DNA from: Rhodospira trueperi
GTDB taxonomy: Bacteria > Pseudomonadota > Alphaproteobacteria > Rhodospirillales > Rhodospirillaceae
Assembly: GCF_900101965.1 (NCBI RefSeq)
Contig: NZ_FNAP01000001.1
Location: forward strand, 1 to 64,000
Length of the DNA stretch: 64,000 nt
Reading direction: 5' to 3'
Part shown: positions 8,683-17,086 of the stretch, one piece after another
How the letters are laid out: the number at the start of each line of letters is the position of its first letter
Numbering within the stretch: the stretch's first letter is position 1
Notes under the pieces: generated by a model
What the model saw: the letters and a program-made list of their open reading frames with translations, nothing else
Told to the model about the DNA's origin: nothing
The model's database searches: none
Translations under genes and position numbers: made by a program

Positions 8683-9890
8683 CTATTCGGCGGCGCGGGT
8701 GGCGTCGTCGATGTCTTCGGGGACGGGGTCCGTTTCGCTGTCCTCCGGCGTCGCCTCGGCCCCGCTATCGGCATCGGGCTCGGCCGCCTCGTTGTCCTCG
8801 TCTGCCTCGCCAGACTCGGCGTTAGGCCCTTCGGCGGTGACGGTTTCGGGGTCCCCCGGCGTCCGCAACGGCTCCGGCAGCCAGCCCGTTTCGGCGAGCA
8901 GCGCCTCGGCTTCGGTCGCCATTTCGCCCTTGCGCAGCGAGGCGAGACGGTCGGCGGCTTTGTCGTTCACCGCTTCACGGACGGCGGCCAGGATGCGCGC
9001 CTTGGGTACCCGCCCCAGGTAGGTCTCGACGGTCGGGCGCCATCCGGCGGCGACCATGTCCAACCCGGCCGCCCGGGCCAGCGCGTCGGCGTGGTCGGAG
9101 CGACCCGGGACACGGTTCCAGGGCTCGACCACCGCGTTGACGGTGCGCGAGGCGCAATGGGCCAGCAGGCCATGCGCTCATCCGACGACAAGGCCTGCAA
9201 AGCCCCCCACAGATCGCGCGGATCGGCGGGCAGACGGTCGATCCAGGCATCCTGGCGGGCGTCCAGGGACTGCGCCGACGCGCTGTCCTTCAGACCCGGT
9301 GCCTGGGCCGCCAGCGGCCCCGACCGGCCGGTGATCTCCAGGCAGCTTGCGACCGCGTGGCGGTGGAAGGTGGACAGGCACAGGGCGTGCAGGACGGCCA
9401 TGAAGGCGGTGTCGGGGTGGGAGGCCAGCGCGTCCCGGAGCGCCAGCGTGCGGTGCGCGGTCAGTTCGGTGACCAGCCGGTCCGGCAGCGGGCGCAACGG
9501 GTCGTCCACGGGATCCGGGTCGGGATCCGTCGCCTGGGTGGCACCCGGCGCGTTGGCCTCGGGCATCGCGCCTGCAACAACCGGTTCGCCCTGGACACCG
9601 TCCGGCGCCGCCGTCGCCTGAGCATCAGGATCGGCCTCGGGCGCCGGCAGAGGTGGCTCGTCCTCGGGCCGGACGAAGCCCCGTTCGATGTGCGCCTCGC
9701 CGTCCAGATCGATGGAGATGAAGGCCCCGGCGCGGGAGACCTCGTCGGGCTCGAACGTGGCCGGTCGGGTCTCAAAACCCTTCAGCGCGGCCTCGATCTC
9801 GCCGACGCGCGCGTCGACGCCCTCGGGCAGTTCGGTGGGCTCCGGATAGCCCGACAACAGGGCGTCCATCTCGCCGACCAGGGCGTCGGT
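8683..9890 (-). pseudogene. ParB-like partition protein, 5'-truncated and frameshifted
   Basis: The remaining reading frames resemble the helical, acidic C-terminal two thirds of large ParB/RepB-type proteins of alphaproteobacterial plasmids (segments such as ERMALLAHCASRTVNAVV and ILAAVREAV, then an acidic tail). The N-terminal nuclease/HTH part is missing: homology-like sequence stops near 9890, where an IS630 remnant on the other strand begins. A second lesion, loss of one base near 9167-9168, splits the rest into two frames; restoring one base gives continuous sequence. Either lesion alone should abolish function, so the element may no longer partition or maintain itself by this route. 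Confidence 0.6.
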
Positions 9891-9894
9891 CTGC

Positions 9895-10197
9895 GGATGA
9901 CCGGCATGGTGGCGCCCTTGGTCCTGGACCGGCCGATCAACGGAGACTGGTTCGAGCCCTATGTGCGCCAAGGCCTGGCGCCGGATGTGCGCCCGAGCGA
10001 ATCTGCCGTTCCTGCCGCCCAACAGCCCCGACTTCAACCCCATGGAAAAGGCCTTCGCCAAGCTCAAGGCGTTGCTGCGCAAGGACGCCGAGCGAACCGT
10101 CGCAGGTCTGTGGAGCCTCCTCGGACGCCTCGTCGATCTGTTCCAACCAAACGAATGCGCCAACGACGTCAGATCGTGCGGTTATGAGCCCGATTGA
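9895..10197 (+). pseudogene. IS630-family transposase remnant (C-terminal, internally deleted)
   Basis: The plus strand first reads MVAPLVLDRPINGDWFEPYV, which is the core just before the second catalytic residue in IS630 DDE transposases. After a short deletion and a frame change it reads NLPFLPPNSPDFNPMEKAF, the D-x-N-P-x-E block carrying the final catalytic glutamate. It then runs to the natural C-terminus at 10197. The first half of the protein is absent. It is a different IS630 subgroup from the nearly complete copy at 14172-15229. It replaced the start of the ParB-like gene. Confidence 0.7.
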
Positions 10198-10271
10198 TCG
10201 AAATCCGCTCTAAAATTGTCGTTGCCTTGGAGGCGGAGGCGCGGGTCGTTTGCAGTATACCAAGCCATCGG

Positions 10272-11006
10272 TCAGTTCCCCTTCTTCCGGATGACACCAG
10301 CCTCCAGCAGCGCCCAACCGCGCGGGAGAAATTTCCCAAGACGCTTGACGAGCTGATCAGACGCGACAGTGTTAAAGAGCGCGCTCTTTTCCCGGAAGAA
10401 ATGCCGACCTCTGACGCAGTCTTCCCAAAGATAGACCTTGCCTTCGTCAGGAGTTCTCGTCCATATATATCCGCCTATGCTTGCAGTGTCCCGCCTAAAT
10501 CCTGACAACTGGACGCATGCGCAGTCGAGTTCCTCGAGGACCTGTATGAAATAGTACTGGTACGACTCGGACCCGTCCGCGCGACGCACCAAGACGGGAA
10601 AGAACGCGTGAACGCCGGGTTCCAACGCCTCTATATGGTCTTTTATCCGAGCAGAGACAATCTTAATGCCGTAGAATATAGAGTACTCTGGCAAGACCTT
10701 CGGCGTCGATTTCTTGAGCGTGATCTCTTTCAACATATGATCCGGATCAACCGGCCCGTAACTCGGGTACCTACCGAAGACATCATTGGGTTCATACCCG
10801 CTTGGATGCTGGGCCGCGTAGGCCTTGACACGCAATTGCCTGAGGCGGTCCGCCTCTTTCGTATTGGTCACGTAGTCGCCAAGCTGCTTCGCCGTATTCC
10901 GAAAAGTATTGACGATCTCGTAGTACGTGACGCCCGGCACGACCTCAATGGCGTCCGGGTCGAAGGTGGCCTCTGCCTCATGACAGCTTGCATTGGGTTC
11001 GCTCAT
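10272..11006 (-). CDS. Imm11-family (DUF1629) immunity-like protein
   Basis: A 244-residue soluble protein. The central pattern (IFYGIKIVSARIKDHIEAL, then FFPVLV, then YYFIQVLEELDC) and the later SGGY-like and VYLW/FREK strands fit Imm11 proteins. Members of this family neutralise polymorphic toxins of neighbouring bacteria, often those delivered by type VI secretion. The ATG overlaps the stop of the upstream DUF4261-like fragment (ATGA). No cognate toxin gene is visible nearby, so it looks like an orphan immunity gene. The family call is from remembered pattern and is moderate in strength. Confidence 0.6.
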   Translation of the reverse strand: MSEPNASCHEAEATFDPDAIEVVPGVTYYEIVNTFRNTAKQLGDYVTNTKEADRLRQLRVKAYAAQHPSGYEPNDVFGRYPSYGPVDPDHMLKEITLKKSTPKVLPEYSIFYGIKIVSARIKDHIEALEPGVHAFFPVLVRRADGSESYQYYFIQVLEELDCACVQLSGFRRDTASIGGYIWTRTPDEGKVYLWEDCVRGRHFFREKSALFNTVASDQLVKRLGKFLPRGWALLEAGVIRKKGN

Positions 11007-11245
11007 CGGCGCGCCTCCGCCCCCATCAGTTTCACACGAAAAATCGGCATGGTGTCGCCCCCGTAACTCGAGCGCTTAAGGCGGATCTTTGCGGTCACGG
11101 CATGCTCATCCCCAAAGCCGATCGTATGGCCGTCGCTGAATTCGACGCCGGTCTGGAGGACGTATGCCGCCATCCCGCGCACGAGCATCGCCAATTCGCC
11201 CGGTTGCTTCGGATACGGGCCGATCTCAAGCTCCCGCCCTGCCGG
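11003..11245 (-). pseudogene. DUF4261-like C-terminal fragment
   Basis: The last 75 codons read as the C-terminus of a DUF4261 protein: an EIGP.P segment, LAMLVRGMAAYVLQTG, then FSDGHTIGFG and a final strand region ending FRVKLMGAEARR. The normal N-terminal half is missing. Sequence further upstream in the same frame is low-complexity and unlike the family, so the junction is near 11245. DUF4261 genes are often found beside type VI or polymorphic-toxin immunity genes, which agrees with the coupled Imm11 gene that follows. A truncated product may still be made. Confidence 0.5.
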
Positions 11246-11377
11246 CCGATGCCTCGCCCCGGCACTGCCGCGCGGCGACCATGGCGGCCGAAGGAAAAAG
11301 GCCGCACAGGTTATAGGGGAACAAGCGAAGCGTCGGTTGTAAAGGGAAAGGTTGCGTGTTTGTGGCTGGCGCAGCAA

Positions 11378-11839
11378 TCAGCGGGGTTCGGGGTCGTCCC
11401 ACAGGCCCTTTTGCAGGAACCGGGCGGTGCGTTCGGCGCCGAGGTATTCGTTGGACGGCTGGCCGATGGCGACCGCCAGTCCCTCCAACAGCATCGTGCG
11501 GCCCAAGTCCTCGCCACGAACGACGCAGCGCGCGGGGGCGGCGCCGTCCTGTTCGGGTCCCTGGACGGCGCAGGACACGAGGAAGTCGCTGATGGCCTCG
11601 CGCAGGGTGGGGACCGCGTCGGACCCGCACGACCAGGAGCGACCGTGGCGGTCCCGGCACATGCGATCCGGATCCGGCGCGCGGATGTGCACGAGCCGGA
11701 ACGTGACGTCATGGATCACCAGCCTGTCGCCGGACAGGATGGTGGCCGGACCGATGGGCAGGGGCTTCGAGAGCGGCCAGAAGGCGATGACTGCCATGGC
11801 AATGAGGAATAGAAAGAGAGGCGTACCGGTGGCTTTCAT
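11378..11839 (-). CDS. Thermonuclease-like (SNase-fold) membrane-anchored or secreted protein
   Basis: A 153-residue protein with an N-terminal hydrophobic segment (about residues 6-22) and an OB-fold that resembles staphylococcal-nuclease relatives: a DGDRL-like turn (SGDRLVIHDVTFRL), a HIRAPD motif in place of GIDAPE, then a cysteine pair and LVSCAVQG. The LGRTMLLEGLAVAI stretch corresponds to the R..LV..G.A block. Some catalytic arginines seem changed, so activity is doubtful. An ATG at 11839 forms a TGATG overlap with the ardC stop; a GTG one codon earlier is possible. It belongs with the plasmid-type genes. Confidence 0.65.
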   Translation of the reverse strand: MKATGTPLFLFLIAMAVIAFWPLSKPLPIGPATILSGDRLVIHDVTFRLVHIRAPDPDRMCRDRHGRSWSCGSDAVPTLREAISDFLVSCAVQGPEQDGAAPARCVVRGEDLGRTMLLEGLAVAIGQPSNEYLGAERTARFLQKGLWDDPEPR

Positions 11840-12856
11840 CACGCAGCCTCCTCGTCATCGGGGGTAGTGCCGGAGATCGCGACATCCTCGGGCAGGCAGC
11901 CCATCAGCCAGTCGGCGGCCTTGCTGGCCTGGCTGGCGGCGGGGATGATGGCGCGGTTGTCCTCGCGCAGGCAGTCCAGCCACGAGGCGATGTAATCGGC
12001 GTGACGCACGGTCGGGACGATGGCCGCCGCGGATCGTTCCGATCCGCGGCTTGTTTGAAACAAGCCGATCGCCCAAGGGCGATCGGCGGGGCCGCACAGG
12101 TGAAGGCCGCCGTGATCTCGGCCCCCAGTTCCTCGAAGGCGTACTTGCGGGAGCCGAAGGACCCGGACATGTCGCGGTCGAGGCGCGATCTGGGACCGGT
12201 GGCATGGCCGAGTTCATGCAGGGCCGTGCGGTGCCAGTTGACAGGCTCGAAGTAGGCCTGCGGGGGCGGCACCTGCACGAAGTCATGCAGGGGGTTGTAG
12301 AAGGCGCGGTTGCCGCCGATCCGGAAATCCACCCGGGTGCCGGCGATCAGCGCCTCGGCACGCGGCAGGATCAGACCCTCGGGGACCGGCGGCGCGGTGG
12401 TGGCGATGTCCTCGGGCAGGTCGTCGCACTGGTCGGTGTTGAAGACGGTGAAGCGCTTCAGGAACGGGATGGCCTGGGGGTCTTCGCCCTTCTCCAGAGC
12501 ACGGCGGCGCTCGTCCTCGGGGACGAAGCGGTCGGCATAGACCACAGTCGTGCCGCGCTCGCCCTTGCGAACAGTGCCGCCCAGGGCCTTGGCCTGGCGG
12601 AAGGTCAACCAGCCCTGGCCCCGGAGTAGCCGCGTTCGATGACGGCGCCCCACAGGATCAGGACGTTGATCCCGGAGTACGGCCGGCCCGAGCCGGCGTT
12701 GCGCGGCAGGCCGACCGCCGTGCGGGCCTGATCGGTGCCCCAGGGTTGGACCCAAGGCAGGCGCCCGGCCTCAAGCTCGGCGATGATGCGGTCGGTGATC
12801 TCGGAATACAGGTTGGCGCGGTCGCCCGTGGACCGCCGTGCGGGTGCGCGGGACAT
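11839..12856 (-). pseudogene. ArdC-like antirestriction/zincin protein, broken
   Basis: Three frames together rebuild an ArdC-type protein. The N-terminal ssDNA-binding domain (DRANLYSEITDRIIAELEAG, then W.QPWG) starts at 12856 after a good Shine-Dalgarno. A one-base shift near 12620 leads to QGWLTFRQAKALGG and on to the zinc-peptidase motif HRTALHELGHATG. After ITAAF the frame is lost where a 62-bp palindromic element is inserted (12026-12087). The last part (ADYIASWLDCLR, AASQASKAADWL) continues in another frame to 11839. ArdC proteins protect incoming plasmids from restriction. With two lesions this copy is probably inactive, although the zincin core is still readable. Confidence 0.75.
12026..12087. 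repeat. 62-bp triple-hairpin palindromic insertion in ardC
   Basis: Three adjacent inverted repeats share their edge bases: an 11-bp stem with 3-nt loop (12026-12036/12040-12050), an 8-bp stem around one base (12049-12056/12058-12065), and an 11-bp stem around AA (12064-12074/12077-12087). All three stems are perfect. The segment interrupts the otherwise well-conserved ArdC sequence just after ITAAFTCA. I noticed no second copy in the window. Confidence 0.75.
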
Positions 12857-12954
12857 GGCGTGTCTCCCCGACGGGCGGGTGGAAGGCCACTCCCTCCACC
12901 ATCCAGCCCCGTCGCGGATCCCCCACCGACCCTCCGCCTCCAGCAGGTTCCCGC

Positions 12955-13787
12955 TTACCGAAGGAGGTCGCGATACCCCCGGGCCGCCATGTGATCGGCG
13001 CCGCGGACCAGTCTCTGAACCCGCAGGCGCAGGTAGTCCGACCGCCCGGCCCAGTCCTGCGCCGCCCGGTCCGCGCCAAAGATCGCGGCGGCAATCTGGC
13101 GCTGGGACGCCCCAGCCCGTCGCGCATCGCAGGCGCGTAGCATGTCCAGCCACCGCCCGGCACGGCGTTCCGACGGGTACAGGCGGTCGGTCGGGAAGGA
13201 CGCTTTCCCGCCGGACATGCAGGAACCGCCGCAAGGCCAACAGGCGCGGCTCGTCCTCGTGCGCCGGCCACAGCGGAACCATGAGGCGGACAGGATGCCG
13301 CGCGGGATGACAGGGCACCCCTTCGGTCAGCACCTCGATTTGGAGGCAGCGCGTCCCGTCCCGGATCAGCAGTTGCCGGGCGCTGTTCGGTTGCCGCAGC
13401 ACCATGACCGGCAACGGGAGTCGGCCCAGGTCGAAGGTGTTGGCTGATTTGGCACCGCCGTCCCGAGCCTCCACGGTCAGGACGCTCGGCACCGTCTCGC
13501 TCGACCAGAACACCAGGTCCATCGTTTCGTCGGCGAAACAGGACGCCCCATTGGTGGTCCATCTCGGCACGGGGCGAGATCACGATCCGAGGTGCGGGCG
13601 TCCCGGCAATGGGTGTGCTCACGTACGGTCTGGCCCGGCCCACCGAAACGAGGAAGTCCGGGTTGCGTTTCAGCCACTGCCAGGCCCAGGCGGTTCGGTC
13701 GAGTGCCAGCAGGGGGCGATAGGTCGCGGCATTCCGCCAGTCGGGCGGCGGAAACGGCGGTGGAGGAAAGCGGCGCCTCTCGATCAT
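12955..13787 (-). pseudogene. DUF6499/DUF2285 plasmid protein with two frameshifts
   Basis: The N-terminal block (PDWRNAATY, LDRTAWAWQWLKRNPDF) matches the short domain that opens these alphaproteobacterial mobile-element proteins. A second frame carries the middle (LVFWSSETVPSVLTV, LPLPVMVL, and CLQIEVLTEG). A third frame carries the DUF2285 tail (RRAGRWLDMLRACDA, GASQRQIAAAIFG, LRLRVQRLV). The shifts lie near 13530-13565 and 13205-13220. The ATG at 13787 has GGAGGG seven bases upstream. The function of the family is unknown; the tail looks DNA-binding. It sits upstream of ardC, with only about 100 bp between them. Confidence 0.65.
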
Positions 13788-14171
13788 GGAACGGCCCTCC
13801 TCAAGGATCACGGCGCGAAACGGCGCGGCCGGCGGACTTCGTCGCGCCGGATGTGGACGGGATCAGAGGATGTTCGGAGTTCCGGCCGTTCTACCTGATG
13901 CGGCCCTGTCGATGACGATCGACAACCCTGGCAAGAGCGGCTTTCACGAAATACCGGAACATGGTGCGATGTGAGCGGAAACAATGGGGGAACAGCGCAA
14001 AATATATCTGTTTCATCAAAAGCGACGTGAATTGAGGTAAAATAAAAACATTCTAACCATCGCCATATATCATACCGGGCGACGATGAGGATGACTCGTC
14101 TGGGGATTCCCATGATCCCTAGAGTATGATTGGATGGCGCATCCACCAGATGCAGGGGGAGCGTCACCATC
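13788..14171. other. Intergenic, left flank of the IS630 copy
   Basis: No gene recognised. The part from about 13975 to 14065 is visibly AT-richer than its surroundings. The IS630 left end must lie here. A possible imperfect terminal repeat near 14094-14120 resembles the inverse of 15240-15270, but the match is weak. Confidence 0.4.
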
Positions 14172-15229
14172 ATGCTCAAGATATCGGAGACGATGTCCTC
14201 GTCGGCCTTGCGGAAGTGGGCGCGCCACTGCGGCCGGACCCGCGTGGCGGCACGGGCTTATGCGATTGCCAACGCGCTCGACGGCATGTCCCGCGCCGAG
14301 GCGGCGCGCCTGGCTGGCCTTGATCGTCAAGCGCTCCGGGATGCGGTGATCCGCTACAATGCGGAAGGGGTTGAAGGCTTGCGGGACCGGTCGGCGCCAG
14401 GGCGCGACCCGTTTCTGACCGAAGAGGAGCAGGCCAAGCTCCTGGATGTCGTCCGTCAAGGGCCGGACCCGGACACCGAAGGGGTCTGCACCTGGACCCT
14501 TGAAGCGTTGGCCGTCTGGATCTCCAAGACGTTCGGCAAGGCCCTTCATCCCGACAGTGTCGGGCGGATTCTGCGCCGGAACGGGATGTCTCGTCAAAAG
14601 GCGCGTCAAGTTCACCCGAAGGCGGACCGCGAGGCTCAGGAACGCTTCAAAAAAAAGACCTGCGCGACGCCCTGATCACGGCAGCCCAGGACCATCCGGA
14701 CAAGCGGATCCGCCTGTTTTTCCAGGACGAAGCCCGCGTCGGTCAGAAGGGCCGCCTATGCCATCGGTGGTGGACCAAGGGCGAGCGGCCCCCAGGCCTG
14801 TGCGATCAGCGTTTCGACTGGACCTACCTATTTGCCGCCGTCGAGCCCGCCACCGGTGACGCCTTTGCCCTCGTCATGCCGACTGTCTCCACCAAGGTCA
14901 TGCAGCGCTTTCTGGATGACTTCGCCAAAACGCTGGCCGACGACGAGCATGCCGTGTTGGTTCTTGATGGCGCCGGATGGCACGCCGCAACGTCCTTGCG
15001 GGTGCCCGAAAACATCACCCTCGTTCATCAGCCCCCGTATTCCCCGGAGTGCAACCCGGTCGAACGGGTCTGGCTGTTCCTCAGGGAGCGCTTCCTCTCC
15101 CTCCAGGTCTGGCCCGACAAGGAGGCCATCATCCAGGCCTGTTGCGACGCCTGGAACGCCCTCGTCGATGAGGCCGACCGGCTCCAGTCCCTCTGCCTCC
15201 AACCCTGGGTCAAAAAGGTCATTCTTTAG
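14172..15229 (+). mobile_element. IS630-family insertion sequence, transposase in two frames
   Basis: The first frame (14172-14675) encodes the helix-turn-helix half (ANALDGMSRAEAARLAGL, LRDRSAPGR). The second (through 15229) encodes the DDE catalytic half: FFQDEARVGQKGR with the first aspartate, VLVLDGAGWH with the second, and PPYSPECNPVERVW with the glutamate. The two frames meet at a run of eight A (14649-14656) followed by G. A -1 slip at A-AAA-AAG joins them exactly, so this is probably programmed frameshifting rather than decay. All three catalytic acidic residues are present and the copy may be active. It is distinct from the remnant at 9895-10197. Confidence 0.8.
14649..14657 (+). promoter_or_regulatory. 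Putative -1 frameshift slippery site in IS630
   Basis: Eight A residues and a G lie where the zero frame reads AAA AAA AAG and ends at a stop shortly after. Slipping back one base opens the catalytic half of the transposase. Confidence 0.6.
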
Positions 15230-15385
15230 GTCGGCCGGTATCAGTTCAAAAATCGTCTAGTCCTGACACTATTAAGACAAGAAGATCGTGAACCATGATC
15301 GTAGCCTTGCCGTGCCTTTTACGCCTGCGCGCGGGTGGAGTGCACTTGGGGGAGCATCGACCGCACCGATCATGGAGCGCTTGCC

Positions 15386-16264
15386 ATGACGGACATCCTG
15401 ACGATCGATTTCCAGGCGGACACGTTGGTCCTGTGCAACACCCTGACTGAGCGGGCGACCGACAACGGCCTCATCGTCTGCCGCTGCCAGTTCCCGCCCC
15501 GTCCGGGGCACTGGACGAAGCTCCGCCAGACGGTACTCGTGCGGCCGGCCGGGCCGGTGACGGCTCGTTGGCGAACCCTGGATGCACCGGAGGACCAGAC
15601 GGTGCCGCTGTCCGGAACCGCCTTCCATCTGATCCCGGCGGATCGCCCGGTGCGGATCGAATGGGACGGGTGCGATGCCGCCCTGATTGTGGCGCTGACG
15701 CCGGAGTTCGTGGAGTCGACGGTTGCGCCGATGTTCCAGGGGAAGGTGCCGCGTCTCATCCCCTCTGCCGTCGTGGAGGACACGGTGCTGTCGGACATGA
15801 TGCCGTGGTTCGCGGGAACCCTAAACCAAGAGGCCGAAAAAGCGAGCCGGTCCGTCGACCAATTTAGCGTAGCGTTCGCGCTCCACTTATTTGAGAAGTA
15901 CGGTATCAATGATGGCAGCGCCCCGCACATCTCCGGCGGTCTCGGGGCGTCGCGACAGAGACGGATCACGGCGTTCATCGACGCCAACCTCGACCGCACC
16001 GTCCCGCTTTCCGAGATGGCCAGGACCGTCGGCCTCGGGCGGTCGCATTTCGGCAAGGCGTTCCATGCCTCGTTCGGCCGCACCCCGTACCGGTATCTCC
16101 ATGAACGGCGGATCGAGAAGGCGAAGGAACTTCTGCTGGACGACCGCCGGACGATCGTTAGCGTCGCCCTGGACGTGGGCTTCTCCAGCCACGGGCATTT
16201 CACCAAAGTGTTCCGCAAGGTGACCGGGACGACGCCCTCGCAGTTCCGCCGCGATCGGTATTGA
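15386..16264 (+). CDS. AraC-family transcriptional regulator
   Basis: A 292-residue regulator. The N-terminal part (about 1-180) is an uncharacterised ligand-sensing domain. The C-terminal 100 residues hold the two AraC helix-turn-helix units: VPLSEMARTVGLGRSHFGKAF, carrying the first recognition helix, and TIVSVALDVGFSSHGHF followed by FRKVTGTTPSQFRRDR. The ATG at 15386 is preceded by GGAG at suitable spacing. No obvious target operon adjoins it: IS630 lies upstream and a minus-strand AlpA-like gene downstream, so it is likely cargo of the island with a distant or absent target. Confidence 0.85.
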   Translation: MTDILTIDFQADTLVLCNTLTERATDNGLIVCRCQFPPRPGHWTKLRQTVLVRPAGPVTARWRTLDAPEDQTVPLSGTAFHLIPADRPVRIEWDGCDAALIVALTPEFVESTVAPMFQGKVPRLIPSAVVEDTVLSDMMPWFAGTLNQEAEKASRSVDQFSVAFALHLFEKYGINDGSAPHISGGLGASRQRRITAFIDANLDRTVPLSEMARTVGLGRSHFGKAFHASFGRTPYRYLHERRIEKAKELLLDDRRTIVSVALDVGFSSHGHFTKVFRKVTGTTPSQFRRDRY

Positions 16265-16362
16265 GCAGCAACATAGATCGCGCAGAAACGCTTTTGGGCT
16301 CCGACAGATTCGGTTGCTTCTTCAGCCAGGATCGCGTTTCGGCTCTGGTCGATTACGCCCTT

Positions 16363-16602
16363 TCAATCGAGCTTTGCGGGACACGGTCTGTTCCGAGGGG
16401 CCAGATTCTGTTTCCAGGCGTCAATGTCGGCGCGCCTCCAATACCGGCGCCGGGCAATAAGAATCGGCTGGGGGAAGTTCAGGTCCGGGCGGCGCAGCCA
16501 GCGCCAAAGGGTCATGTCGCTGATGCCGCCCAGTTCCGCCCGCACGACGCGGGTAGGGACGAGTGCAGTGCTCTTTGGCGGAGATGCTGGGATATCCTGC
16601 AT
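16363..16602 (-). CDS. AlpA-like DNA-binding excisionase/regulator
   Basis: A 79-residue MerR/AlpA-type helix-turn-helix protein: VVRAELGGISDMTLWRWL is the helix-turn-helix, PDLNFPQP the loop, and RRRYWRRADIDAWK the wing and following helix. Proteins of this type activate or direct excision of integrated elements. The start at 16602 is preferred because GAGGA lies five bases upstream; an ATG at 16617 would add five residues. It lies about 290 bp from the tRNA-Lys gene, the usual place for such a gene next to an attachment site. No integrase gene is visible beside it. Confidence 0.75.
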   Translation of the reverse strand: MQDIPASPPKSTALVPTRVVRAELGGISDMTLWRWLRRPDLNFPQPILIARRRYWRRADIDAWKQNLAPRNRPCPAKLD

Positions 16603-16810
16603 GGGATCCTCGCGCATGGCGGGTTCAAGCGTTGACCCGACCGATCATGAAAGACCCTGCGAGGAAATGGCATTCCCCCTTGGTACGCCGCAGCCGCTCT
16701 ATTGTGCGCCGATGGTCCGCAACCCCTGGGCGCCATCATCCGCTGCATCGCTGATTGGGCCGGCTATCCGCCAGACGCGCACCGGATCACGCAGTTTCCC
16801 GCGCAAGCAC

Positions 16811-16830
16811 CGTTACCCAGGCGTTACCCA
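16811..16830. repeat. Two phased 9-bp direct repeats near tRNA-Lys
   Basis: CGTTACCCA occurs at 16811-16819 and again at 16822-16830, eleven bases apart, which is one helical turn. Their place between the AlpA-like gene and tRNA-Lys suggests binding sites for an excisionase or integrase arm domain. Confidence 0.45.
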
Positions 16831-16850
16831 ACGGGAGCTTCGACATGAGA

Positions 16851-16880
16851 AAGGGGTTGCAGAAGACCCCGCAACCCCTT
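16851..16880 (-). terminator. Intrinsic terminator of tRNA-Lys
   Basis: A perfect 10-bp stem (16851-16860 with 16871-16880) with a 10-nt loop begins eight bases after the tRNA 3' end. In the direction of tRNA transcription a short pyrimidine tract, TTTCTC, overlaps the end of the stem. Confidence 0.7.
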
Positions 16881-16888
16881 GAAAATAT

Positions 16889-16964
16889 TGGTGTGCCCAC
16901 CAGGACTCGAACCTGGGACCCGCTGATTAAAAGTCAGCTGCTCTACCATCTGAGCTATGGGCAC
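16889..16964 (-). tRNA. tRNA-Lys (anticodon TTT)
   Basis: On the minus strand a 76-nt cloverleaf starts GTGCCCATAGCTCAG. It has an anticodon loop CTTTTAA in a CTGA/TCAG stem, a T-arm with GGTTCGAGTCC, and a matching acceptor strand TGGGCAC. CCA is encoded at 16891-16889. Anticodon TTT assigns lysine. A consensus-like promoter lies upstream and a terminator downstream. Confidence 0.95.
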
Positions 16965-17034
16965 ATCCTGCGGCCACATCGGTGGCACGGGCCCCTTCTG
17001 GGGCTGAACACCATCGGTGCGCGAAGCGAGCGGC

Positions 17035-17063
17035 ACTGTATGGGCCGGGGGCAGTTCGGTCAA
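17035..17063 (-). promoter_or_regulatory. Sigma70-type promoter of tRNA-Lys
   Basis: On the minus strand, TTGACC (17063-17058) and TACAGT (17040-17035) are separated by exactly 17 bases. Transcription would start near 17028, about 64 nt before the tRNA. Confidence 0.65.
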
Positions 17064-17086
17064 CACGTACGGTCGGAACAATCGCT

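Noticed and set aside
10194-10505. Plus-strand frame after the IS630 remnant
   Set aside because: It runs antisense to the Imm11 gene and has no family features.
14094-15270. Terminal inverted repeats of the IS630 copy
   Set aside because: Candidate ends near 14094-14120 and 15240-15270 match too poorly to define the boundaries by eye.
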